A DNA stretch of 6,901 nucleotides from Clostridia bacterium (GTDB taxonomy: Bacteria; Bacillota; Clostridia; Oscillospirales; Butyricicoccaceae): the NCBI GenBank assembly GCA_017407765.1, contig JAFQVZ010000014.1:1-6901 (forward strand), in the 5' to 3' direction. The notes under the pieces were generated by a model. It was not told the origin of the DNA, ran no database searches, and worked only from the letters and a program-made list of their open reading frames with translations. The position numbers and the translations under genes were made by a program. This document shows, one piece after another, positions 1 through 5,836 of this stretch; the stretch's first letter is position 1, and every line of letters starts with the position of its first letter.

Positions 1-164
1 CCACCTCCCCTAAGTGCCCTTTAGGGTATACACAGGGGAGGCATGGCCAAACACCCGTCAGCTATCGCTGCCACCCTCTTTCAAAAGAGGGCTTGGAAAA
101 CGGCTCTCGCACCGATGTCTTTCCCATACAGGGAGAGCTGTCGGCTTCAGCTTACTGAAAGGGC
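1..164. repeat. Left copy of composite palindromic intergenic repeat
   Basis: This non-coding stretch is a chain of short inverted repeats: an outer stem 4-10 with 35-41, CAGC/GCTG at 59-62 and 67-70, CCCTCTTT/AAAGAGGG around 73-90, and a degenerate GGGAGAGCTGTC...ACTGAAAGGG unit at 131-163. The same chain recurs in the same orientation near the right end (about 6753-6876). Positions 50-92 match 6784-6828 almost base for base except in one stem, where pairing is kept: CAGC/GCTG here, CAGGC/GCCTG there. This copy has an 18-base insertion in its first loop and about 25 extra bases before the last unit. No transposase or ORF with a plausible ribosome binding site lies here. It resembles dispersed REP/MITE-like elements I recall from gut Clostridia, which I cannot verify. 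The element may begin before the window. Confidence 0.75.
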
Positions 165-197
165 AAAAAAGCCGCCCATCAGGGCGGCTTTGGTTTT
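165..197 (-). terminator. Rho-independent terminator of the RpiR-type gene
   Basis: Perfect 7-bp GC stem (171-177 with 182-188, GCCGCCC/GGGCGGC) with a 4-nt loop. On the minus strand it is followed by six T residues (170-165). It begins about ten bases after the TGA stop of the regulator gene. The other side has TTTGGTTTT, so it could also stop plus-strand transcription coming from the repeat. Confidence 0.9.
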
Positions 198-198
198 A

Positions 199-1026
199 TC
201 AGTTATCGAGGCGGAGGTCTTTATATGTAAGGCCCATCTTGATGATGATACTGTGAACCAAAAGGTTCACCATCTCAAGAGGGGTTACGAATGAGTTATA
301 GATATTCTCGTCCGACAGAGGACAGATAAGCGTCGTCGCCGCTATCTCGGCAACGGGGGCATCCATGCTGCTGGTGATGGCGATGGAATAGGCGCCGCTC
401 ATATTGCTTATCCTGACGGCCTGGGGCAGCTCGGTGTTGAACATGGGATAGGAGATGGCCACGACCACGCTCTTCTGGGTGAGCAGGCTCAGAAGCTGAT
501 TAAGACGCCTGGGATCCTTCATGGGGTCGACCACCGTGTTCTCAACGCTGCACTGGGTGAGGCGGAAGGAGAGGGCCTGACCCACAAAGGACGACATACC
601 GCTGCCCAGAATAAGGACAAAGTCGGCCTCTGAGATGCGCTTGGCACACATATCAACATCGCAGCCCTTTACCTGCGAGATAAAGCTGTCCAGCAGCTTG
701 CGTTCGTTTTCGAGAACGGCGGTGAAAAGCTCGGCCGATGCAGTGGTGCCCGAGAGCTCTTCCTGACGCTCTTTTTCCGAGCGCTTATGCCTGATGGCCT
801 CGCGGAAAGCAACAAAGCTGTCATAGCCCAGCTCGCGGCAGAGCCTGAGAATGGTGACCTGTGAGCAGCCTATGTTTTCGCACAGCTGACGGAGCGACAG
901 ATATGATGCCTGATCCATGTTTTCGCTGACATATTTAAGGATCGAAAGCTGCTTGTTGGTCAGTTTGCAATGGCCGATATTAAGGACTGTTTTGACCTGC
1001 TCGAGCAGCTGCTGATTATCGCGCAT
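199..1026 (-). CDS. MurR/RpiR family transcriptional regulator (HTH + SIS domain)
   Basis: This 275-residue protein matches the RpiR architecture and usual length. An N-terminal HTH_6 DNA-binding domain spans residues 20-80, with a recognition-helix region CSQVTILRLCRELGYDSF (54-71) close to the family pattern SxATxxRxxxxLGYxGF. A SIS sugar-phosphate-binding domain follows (about 125-255), with an LILGSGMSSFVGQ segment (138-150) and a second strand VVVAISYP (187-194). Family members repress or activate sugar, amino-sugar or sialic-acid catabolism in response to a phosphosugar. No sugar gene is adjacent, so the target and ligand are unknown. I chose the ATG at 1026 because AGGAGGG (1039-1033) lies 6 nt before it; the frame stays open to 1107, but the ATG at 1032 is too close to that site and earlier ones have none. 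The gene has its own promoter and terminator, so it appears monocistronic. Confidence 0.92.
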   Translation of the reverse strand: MRDNQQLLEQVKTVLNIGHCKLTNKQLSILKYVSENMDQASYLSLRQLCENIGCSQVTILRLCRELGYDSFVAFREAIRHKRSEKERQEELSGTTASAELFTAVLENERKLLDSFISQVKGCDVDMCAKRISEADFVLILGSGMSSFVGQALSFRLTQCSVENTVVDPMKDPRRLNQLLSLLTQKSVVVAISYPMFNTELPQAVRISNMSGAYSIAITSSMDAPVAEIAATTLICPLSDENIYNSFVTPLEMVNLLVHSIIIKMGLTYKDLRLDN

Positions 1027-1032
1027 TTCCAT

Positions 1033-1039
1033 CCCTCCT
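1033..1039 (-). promoter_or_regulatory. Ribosome binding site deciding the RpiR-gene start
   Basis: AGGAGGG on the minus strand, 6 nt before the ATG at 1026. An in-frame ATG at 1032 directly abuts it and would have no spacing, so the shorter 275-aa product is preferred over longer readings of the open frame. Confidence 0.8.
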
Positions 1040-1057
1040 GATTTTGCTAATGTAATT

Positions 1058-1086
1058 ATCATAACAATATCTCTCTGGCAAATCAA
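1058..1086 (-). promoter_or_regulatory. Sigma-A-type promoter of the RpiR-type gene
   Basis: On the minus strand a -35 box TTGATT (1086-1081) and a -10 box TATGAT (1063-1058) are separated by exactly 17 bp, about 30 bp before the start codon. It lies between the SASP terminator and the regulator gene, which makes the regulator an independent unit. Confidence 0.72.
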
Positions 1087-1125
1087 GGAAGAAATGATAT
1101 ATTTCAAAAAATAATGTTAGCGGCC

Positions 1126-1166
1126 AAACAAAACCAGCAGGGCGAAGCATTTTGCTCCGCCCTGCT
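1126..1166 (-). terminator. Terminator of the SASP gene
   Basis: A 9-bp stem AGCAGGGCG/CGCCCTGCT (1136-1144 with 1158-1166) is extended by four pairs after one A-C mismatch. On the minus strand it is followed by GGTTTTGTTT. It starts 13 bases after the SASP stop codon. The T tract is interrupted, so efficiency is uncertain. Confidence 0.75.
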
Positions 1167-1179
1167 TTACATGAGTTTC

Positions 1180-1380
1180 TTACAGGCTCTGTTCGGCCTT
1201 TTCGATCAGCTTCTTGACCATCTGGCCGCCGATAGAACCGGCCTGCTTGGATGTCAGGTCGCCGTTATAGCCTTCCTTGAGGTTGATGCCTACTTCGCGT
1301 GCTGTTTCCATCTTGAAGTTGTGAAGGGCGTTCTTTGCCTCGGGAGAAAGGTTAGACTTACCGCTGCTGTTGCTTGCCAT
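1180..1380 (-). CDS. Alpha/beta-type small acid-soluble spore protein (SASP)
   Basis: The 66-residue product is a full-length alpha/beta-type SASP. These proteins coat and protect DNA in the forespore and are degraded by the GPR protease at germination. The N-terminal block SPEAKNALHNFKMETAREVG (12-31) and the C-terminal block GDLTSKQAGSIGGQMVKKLI (40-59) match the two conserved SASP regions. The GPR cleavage region reads KMETAREVGI (23-32), with Thr where Ile or Phe usually follows the cleaved Glu. AAAGGAGC (1396-1389) sits 8 nt before the ATG. A terminator follows directly. Family genes are normally under forespore sigma-G control; I found no convincing sigma-G promoter, only a weak candidate (TGAAAA, 17 bp, GATAAT) inside and just after a hairpin at 1416-1456. 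I give no ssp symbol because paralogues cannot be told apart. Confidence 0.95.
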   Translation of the reverse strand: MASNSSGKSNLSPEAKNALHNFKMETAREVGINLKEGYNGDLTSKQAGSIGGQMVKKLIEKAEQSL

Positions 1381-1415
1381 ATTGAATTGCTCCTTTATGA
1401 TTCATTATCCATCCG

Positions 1416-1456
1416 GCCCTTACCGCTTTTCACATGGTGTGGAAAACGGTAAGGGC
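1416..1456. repeat. Long hairpin upstream of the SASP gene
   Basis: A perfect 10-bp stem (1416-1425 GCCCTTACCG with 1447-1456) is extended by eight inner pairs with two single-base bulges and a 3-nt loop. There is no T run on the minus-strand side, so it is not a standard terminator for the upstream minus-strand small genes. The plus side is followed by TTTCTATAT, but no plus-strand gene precedes it. It could be a leader structure of the SASP mRNA or part of its control region. Confidence 0.6.
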
Positions 1457-1594
1457 TTTCTATATGATCGCCATGGGCGGCTGCCCTTGGCTACGGTGAT
1501 ATTATCTGCCGCTTTCGGCGTTATATAACAGGAAATATATCCCACAGCACTCGGCGATCATTCTGTTTGCCTCTTCTGAAAGGCCGGGGTCGGT

Positions 1595-1765
1595 TCAGGA
1601 GAGCTTGTCGGTCATGTGCTCCATGGCCTTGACTGCGCGCTTGGCCTGCGACTTGAGCTGCCTGGGCGAGGGCGAGCCCATCTCGCGGGCGGCATAGCCG
1701 GCTGCAGCGCCCATTGCGGCTCCGGCTGCCATGCTCATAATAATGTTCATTGCCTTCATTTTCAT
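1595..1765 (-). CDS. Small glycine/alanine-rich membrane protein, unknown function
   Basis: The 56-aa peptide has a short basic start (MKMKAM), one hydrophobic segment about residues 6-25 rich in small residues (AAGAAMGAAAGYAA, a glycine-zipper-like pattern), then a hydrophilic basic tail about residues 27-56 likely to be helical. That layout is seen in small YtxH-like or cell-envelope peptides of Firmicutes, but I cannot assign a family. GGGAGGTG (1775-1768) marks initiation. The ATG at 1765 is 4 nt from the GGAGG core and the in-frame ATG at 1759 is 10 nt from it, so the product may be two residues shorter. It lies 50 bp after the 54-aa gene and upstream of SASP on the same strand. I see no clear terminator after it. 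A spore-related role would be a guess from position only. Confidence 0.65.
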   Translation of the reverse strand: MKMKAMNIIMSMAAGAAMGAAAGYAAREMGSPSPRQLKSQAKRAVKAMEHMTDKLS

Positions 1766-1815
1766 AACACCTCCCATATCATCATTCCCCACATCGGCTT
1801 TTGTTTGCGCGGAGA

Positions 1816-1980
1816 TTATTGGATATGGGTGCGCCGCCATTCATATTCTTCCCTAAGGCTCTGGCTGTCGGGGTGTGCAATGCCTTTTTTGCCGCGCTTA
1901 TCGGGCCTCTGGCCTGCCGGAGGGATGGGATTTGGCAATCGGCTTATATTTTTAAGGTTTCGAATGTTCATGTTTTTCAA
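1816..1980 (-). CDS. Small basic hypothetical protein (54 aa) with TTG start
   Basis: I do not recognise this peptide. It starts at TTG (1980-1978), 5 nt after a near-perfect AAGGAGG (1992-1986), and ends with TAA. The sequence begins MKNMNIRNLKNISRLPNP, continues with a proline- and Lys/Arg-rich middle (PPAGQRPDKRGKKG, about residues 20-33) and ends SLREEYEWRRTHIQ. It has no hydrophobic segment, so it is probably cytosolic and perhaps nucleic-acid binding because of its charge; that is inference only. An in-frame ATG at 1971 is 14 nt from the ribosome binding site and less likely. The next gene on this strand begins 50 bp downstream, so the two may be co-transcribed. Its ribosome binding site lies 6 bp from the -35 box of the divergent prfA promoter. 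The strong ribosome binding site is the main support; homologue conservation is untested. Confidence 0.5.
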   Translation of the reverse strand: MKNMNIRNLKNISRLPNPIPPAGQRPDKRGKKGIAHPDSQSLREEYEWRRTHIQ

Positions 1981-1997
1981 AATCGCCTCCTTGCGAT

Positions 1998-2026
1998 TTG
2001 AATTTTGTCCGTATATGAGATATAAT
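1998..2026 (+). promoter_or_regulatory. Sigma-A-type promoter of the prfA operon
   Basis: TTGAAT (1998-2003) and a perfect TATAAT (2021-2026) are 17 bp apart. The expected start of transcription near 2033 gives a leader of about 70 nt before the prfA ATG. The leader has only a weak hairpin (TCATC/GATGA around 2041-2058) and no riboswitch that I recognise. Confidence 0.8.
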
Positions 2027-2103
2027 ATTATGGGTTTGTGTCATCAGATTTCGGATGATAAACCATTTGTTTTCAGATAATAAAACTTTGAGAGGTTCAG
2101 ATA

Positions 2104-3168
<1,065 letters not shown>

Positions 3169-3201
3169 TTTCGCTTTTTGATTTGAAAGAAGGCATTTTT
3201 T

Positions 3202-4827
3202 ATGGAAACAATCCTTCTCAAGGCAAATGAAGAATCATATCTCCGTGCATCAAAGCTCCTTAAGGAGGGTCGCGTAGTCGCCATTCCCACCGAGACGGTG
3301 TATGGCCTGGCGGCCAATGCCCTCGATCCCGAGGCTGTAAAGGGTATTTTTGCAGCTAAGGACCGTCCGCAGGACAATCCCCTTATAGTTCATATCGCAA
3401 CGCTTGAGCAGATGGAGCAGGTCACGTCCTTTGTGCCTAAGGATGCATATCGTCTTGCCGAGGCCTTCTGGCCCGGCCCTCTGACCATGATCCTTCCCAA
3501 GGCCCCCTCTATTCCCGACGAGGTCACAGCAGGGCTTGAAACGGTGGGTGTTCGTATGCCATCCCATATGGCGGCTCACCGCATAATCGAGCTTTCCTGC
3601 CCGCTGGCGGCTCCTTCGGCCAACACCTCGGGCAAACCCTCGCCCACATCGGCTGCCCATGTATATGAGGATATGAAAGGCCGCGTGCCCCTTATCATTG
3701 ACGGCGGAAGATGCTCGGTAGGTGTTGAATCGACGGTCGTCGACATGACCGGCGATGTTCCCCGTGTTCTCCGTCCCGGCGCCATCACCGAAGAGATGAT
3801 CGAAGAGGTTCTGGGCCGGGCCGACACCGATGTCGCCACCAAGAAGGGCCTTAAAGAGGGCGAAAAGCCCAAATCCCCCGGCATGGCATACCGTCATTAT
3901 GCCCCCAAAGCGCCGGTCGTTCTCTATGAAGGCGCGCCCGACGACACATTCCGTGCTATCTGCCTTGAATGCACACCCGACGACGGCATCCTCTGCTTTG
4001 ACGAGTATAAGGCCGCCTTCAGAGAAAAAGGCTTTAAACGCATATATTCCCTCGGCCCTTCATGGGACCACCATAGCCACGACCGCAAGCTTTTCTCGCT
4101 GCTCAGGCATTTCGACTCGACCCGTGCCCTGCGCATCCATGCCCAGTGCCCCCGTGAATACGGCGGAGGCGAGGGCAGCGTTAACCGCATGAGAAAGTCG
4201 GCCGGCTTTGTCTGCAGAAAATGCACAGACAAGCTGATCGTCGGCCTCACCGGCGGCTCGGGAAGCGGCAAGAGCCATTTCTGCCGCATCGCGGCCGAGG
4301 GCCGAAAGGATATCCTCACCGTCGACACCGACAAGGTGTATCACGACCTTTTGGACGATTCCGCATCGCCGCTGATGGGCGAGATACTCGGGCTTTTCCC
4401 CACCGCAGGCGAGAATGGAAGGGTAGACCGCAAAAAGCTTGGGGCGCTGGTCTTCGGCGATGCCGAAGCCATGGCAAAGCTCAACGAAGTTGCCCACAGA
4501 GCAGTGGCCGAAAGGACTATGGAGATCATATCCGAAAGCTCTTGCCCCATCGTCATACTCGATGTCCCGCTGCTTTTCCAGAGCGGCATGGACAGAATGT
4601 GCACCATGACCCTTGCGCTTCTTGCAGGACGCAGACACGCAGAGGGCCGAATCGCTCAGCGCGACGGCATAAGCCGCGAGGCGATCGCAATGCGTCTTGG
4701 CAGCCAGCCGGGGCAGCAGTATTACATCCGCAGGTGTGATCTCACCCTTAAAAACGAGGGCAGCGCCGATGATTTCAAAAAGGCAGTTCTTGCCTTCCGT
4801 GACAAATATTTGCCCCAGGAAAAATAA
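3202..4827 (+). CDS. Fused threonylcarbamoyl-AMP synthase (Sua5/TsaC) and dephospho-CoA kinase (CoaE)
   Basis: One 541-residue frame holds two enzymes. Residues 1-340 are a Sua5-type L-threonylcarbamoyladenylate synthase, which uses threonine, bicarbonate and ATP to make the intermediate for t6A37 of ANN-decoding tRNAs. The YrdC domain (about 10-205) shows IPTETVYGLAANA (28-40), AAKDRPQDNPLIVH (51-64) and PSANTSGKPSP (138-148). The linker KSPGMAYRHYAPKAPV (224-239) leads to the Sua5 C-terminal domain, which ends GSVNRMRKSAGF (325-336). Residues 343-541 are dephospho-CoA kinase, the last step of CoA synthesis: P-loop GLTGGSGSGKS (348-358), VDTDKVYHDLL (374-384), LNEVAHRAV (427-435), DVPLLF (454-459) and a lid region with RIAQRDGISREA (483-494). 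The join is only a few residues long, and no good start with a ribosome binding site exists for a separate CoaE. The ATG at 3202 has AAGAAGG 8 nt upstream. Both halves look intact. Confidence 0.93.
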   Translation: METILLKANEESYLRASKLLKEGRVVAIPTETVYGLAANALDPEAVKGIFAAKDRPQDNPLIVHIATLEQMEQVTSFVPKDAYRLAEAFWPGPLTMILPKAPSIPDEVTAGLETVGVRMPSHMAAHRIIELSCPLAAPSANTSGKPSPTSAAHVYEDMKGRVPLIIDGGRCSVGVESTVVDMTGDVPRVLRPGAITEEMIEEVLGRADTDVATKKGLKEGEKPKSPGMAYRHYAPKAPVVLYEGAPDDTFRAICLECTPDDGILCFDEYKAAFREKGFKRIYSLGPSWDHHSHDRKLFSLLRHFDSTRALRIHAQCPREYGGGEGSVNRMRKSAGFVCRKCTDKLIVGLTGGSGSGKSHFCRIAAEGRKDILTVDTDKVYHDLLDDSASPLMGEILGLFPTAGENGRVDRKKLGALVFGDAEAMAKLNEVAHRAVAERTMEIISESSCPIVILDVPLLFQSGMDRMCTMTLALLAGRRHAEGRIAQRDGISREAIAMRLGSQPGQQYYIRRCDLTLKNEGSADDFKKAVLAFRDKYLPQEK

Positions 4828-4839
4828 CATAGATATACG
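4810..4839 (+). promoter_or_regulatory. Possible internal promoter for tepA
   Basis: TTGCCC (4810-4815) and TATACG (4834-4839) are 18 bp apart at the end of the coaE part. A start near 4846 would leave out the ascending arm of the hairpin at 4838-4869, so such a transcript would neither terminate there nor hide the tepA ribosome binding site. The boxes are imperfect and this is tentative. Confidence 0.3.
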
Positions 4840-4877
4840 CCCCCGTGGCCATAATAGGCTTCGGGGGTGCTTTTATT
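4838..4877 (+). terminator. Terminator-like hairpin after sua5-coaE, overlapping the tepA ribosome binding site
   Basis: An 8-bp GC-rich stem (4838-4845 with 4862-4869, one G-T wobble) is extended by four inner pairs with an ATAATA loop. CTTTTATTTT follows. It starts ten bases after the TAA of the fusion gene, a standard terminator position. The descending arm GGGGGTG is also the only ribosome binding site for the next gene, so the structure could control tepA as well as end the upstream transcript. Confidence 0.65.
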
Positions 4878-5540
4878 TTGAACGAAGAATCTAAAAGTAT
4901 ACCTGAGGTTCAGGCCGACGGTGCAGCCTCTCTGGGCAGGCTCCATTGCCTTACGATAATCGGGCAGATAGAGGGCCATGTAGAGCTCAGCGGCCAGACC
5001 AAGACCACCAAGTACGAGCATATCCTGCCGCTGCTCACCGCTGTCGAGGAGAGCGAGGACATAGACGGACTTCTGATCCTTCTTAATACGGTAGGCGGCG
5101 ATGTGGAGGCCGGGCTGGCCATTGCCGAGCTTATTTCGGGCATGAGCAAGCCGACGGTGTCGCTTGTGCTGGGCGGGGGACATTCGATAGGGGTGCCGCT
5201 GGCCGTTTCGGCGCGGAGGAGCTTCATCGCCCCCACTGCTTCAATGACCCTTCATCCGGTCAGGATGTCGGGCACGGTCATGGCCATTCCTCAGACAATG
5301 GAATATTTCCGCAAGATCGAGGAGAGGGTCATAGGTTTTATATGCAGCCAGAGCCGTATCTCACCCGACACGCTGCGCGAGCTTATGCGCAAAACCGACC
5401 AGCTGGTGGGTGATGTGGGCAGCGTAGTGTATGGCAGAGAGGCGGTCGAGCTGGGTATATGCGACGAGGTAGGCAGCCTTAAGGATGCGCTGGGCTGCCT
5501 CAGAGAGATGGTCAAGGAGGCACAGAATGGACAGGTATGA
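4878..5540 (+). CDS. tepA: ClpP-fold serine protease-like protein, TepA (translocation-enhancing protein) family
   Basis: The protein is ClpP/crotonase-like and matches Bacillus TepA (YmfB), reported to aid Sec-dependent preprotein export. Conserved blocks, numbered from the TTG start, are HCLTIIGQIEGHV (23-35), KTTKYEHILP (42-51), GLLILLNTVGGDVEAGLAIAE (64-84), LVLGGGHSIGVPLAVS (96-111) and TASMTLHPVR (120-129), plus a C-terminal GREAVELGICDEVG. The nucleophile would be Ser103 in GHSIG and the base His126, as in ClpP. It is probably cytoplasmic: there is no signal peptide. The frame is open from a GTG at 4845, but that codon lies in a hairpin arm with no ribosome binding site. TTG at 4878 has GGGGGTG (4863-4869) 8 nt upstream, so I prefer a 220-aa product; the GTG start (231 aa) is the alternative. 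The next gene overlaps its end. Confidence 0.87.
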   Translation: MNEESKSIPEVQADGAASLGRLHCLTIIGQIEGHVELSGQTKTTKYEHILPLLTAVEESEDIDGLLILLNTVGGDVEAGLAIAELISGMSKPTVSLVLGGGHSIGVPLAVSARRSFIAPTASMTLHPVRMSGTVMAIPQTMEYFRKIEERVIGFICSQSRISPDTLRELMRKTDQLVGDVGSVVYGREAVELGICDEVGSLKDALGCLREMVKEAQNGQV

Positions 5541-5706
5541 CGCAGGGGATCTCCCCGATTCGATGCTTTTTCCCATGACTTTTTCATTTCCCATTATCCG
5601 CGACAGCGGCCTGCCAAAAGAGTTCAAGGGTGTCAGAAACCAGAAGGCACTCAGCCACTGGCTGTATGACCTTGATTTTGAGTACAGCTATCCGCTTTGG
5701 CGATGA
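5527..5706 (+). CDS. Small hypothetical protein coupled to tepA (59 aa)
   Basis: I do not recognise this 59-residue protein. It starts at ATG 5527, 6 nt after AAGGAGG (5514-5520) inside the end of tepA, and overlaps tepA by 14 nt, which suggests translational coupling. The N-terminus is acidic and polar (MDRYDAGDLPDS). A short hydrophobic patch MLFPMTFSFPII (13-24) is too short and proline-broken to be a membrane helix. The C-terminus is aromatic-rich (HWLYDLDFEYSYPLWR, 44-59). In Bacillus, tepA is followed by another small gene (ylzJ); the position is similar but I see no sequence match that would justify the name. A large palindrome follows the stop codon. The strong ribosome binding site and the overlap are the evidence that it is translated. 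Confidence 0.62.
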   Translation: MDRYDAGDLPDSMLFPMTFSFPIIRDSGLPKEFKGVRNQKALSHWLYDLDFEYSYPLWR

Positions 5707-5714
5707 TGGGAGCT

Positions 5715-5741
5715 TTGCGGCCCGCATTATGCGGGCCGCAA
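5715..5741 (+). terminator. Large palindrome ending the prfA-tepA gene run
   Basis: A 13-bp perfect inverted repeat TTGCGGCCCGCAT/ATGCGGGCCGCAA around a single central base, 8 nt after the stop of the 59-aa gene. There is no T run directly after it; the nearest is ATTTTTATT about 15 nt on (5757-5765). It is well placed to end transcription but is not a canonical terminator, and it may instead protect the 3' end of the mRNA. Confidence 0.5.
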
Positions 5742-5765
5742 TGGGCGAATATACATATATTTTTA

Positions 5766-5794
5766 TTGCCAAGAGCCATTTAATGGAATATAAT
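5766..5794 (+). promoter_or_regulatory. Sigma-A-type promoter of the MBL-fold gene
   Basis: TTGCCA (5766-5771) and a perfect TATAAT (5789-5794) are 17 bp apart, in an AT-rich stretch after the palindrome. The expected start near 5801 leaves a leader of about 36 nt carrying AGGAGTGA. Confidence 0.8.
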
Positions 5795-5836
5795 CATTTT
5801 ATAAGAAACTGCTTTATCCGTTAGGAGTGAAAAAGC

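Noticed and set aside
14..294. Plus-strand frames of about 80 codons starting in the left repeat
   Set aside because: They run through palindromic repeat DNA, a terminator and the end of the RpiR-type gene, with no plausible initiation site.
1114..1452. 112-codon plus-strand frame across the SASP gene
   Set aside because: Antisense to a canonical SASP and crosses its terminator; no ribosome binding site.
2027..2103. Riboswitch or T-box in the prfA leader
   Set aside because: Only about 70 nt with one weak stem and no recognisable aptamer or T-box motif.
4188..4230. Separate internal start for CoaE at ATG 4191 or ATG 4221
   Set aside because: The ATG at 4221 is out of frame with CoaE, and the in-frame ATG (codon 330) has its nearest purine-rich site about 14 nt away and would carry the Sua5 tail.
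4060..4830. 256-codon minus-strand frame opposite the CoaE half of the fusion gene
   Set aside because: Antisense shadow of a clearly conserved coding region; no recognisable motif.
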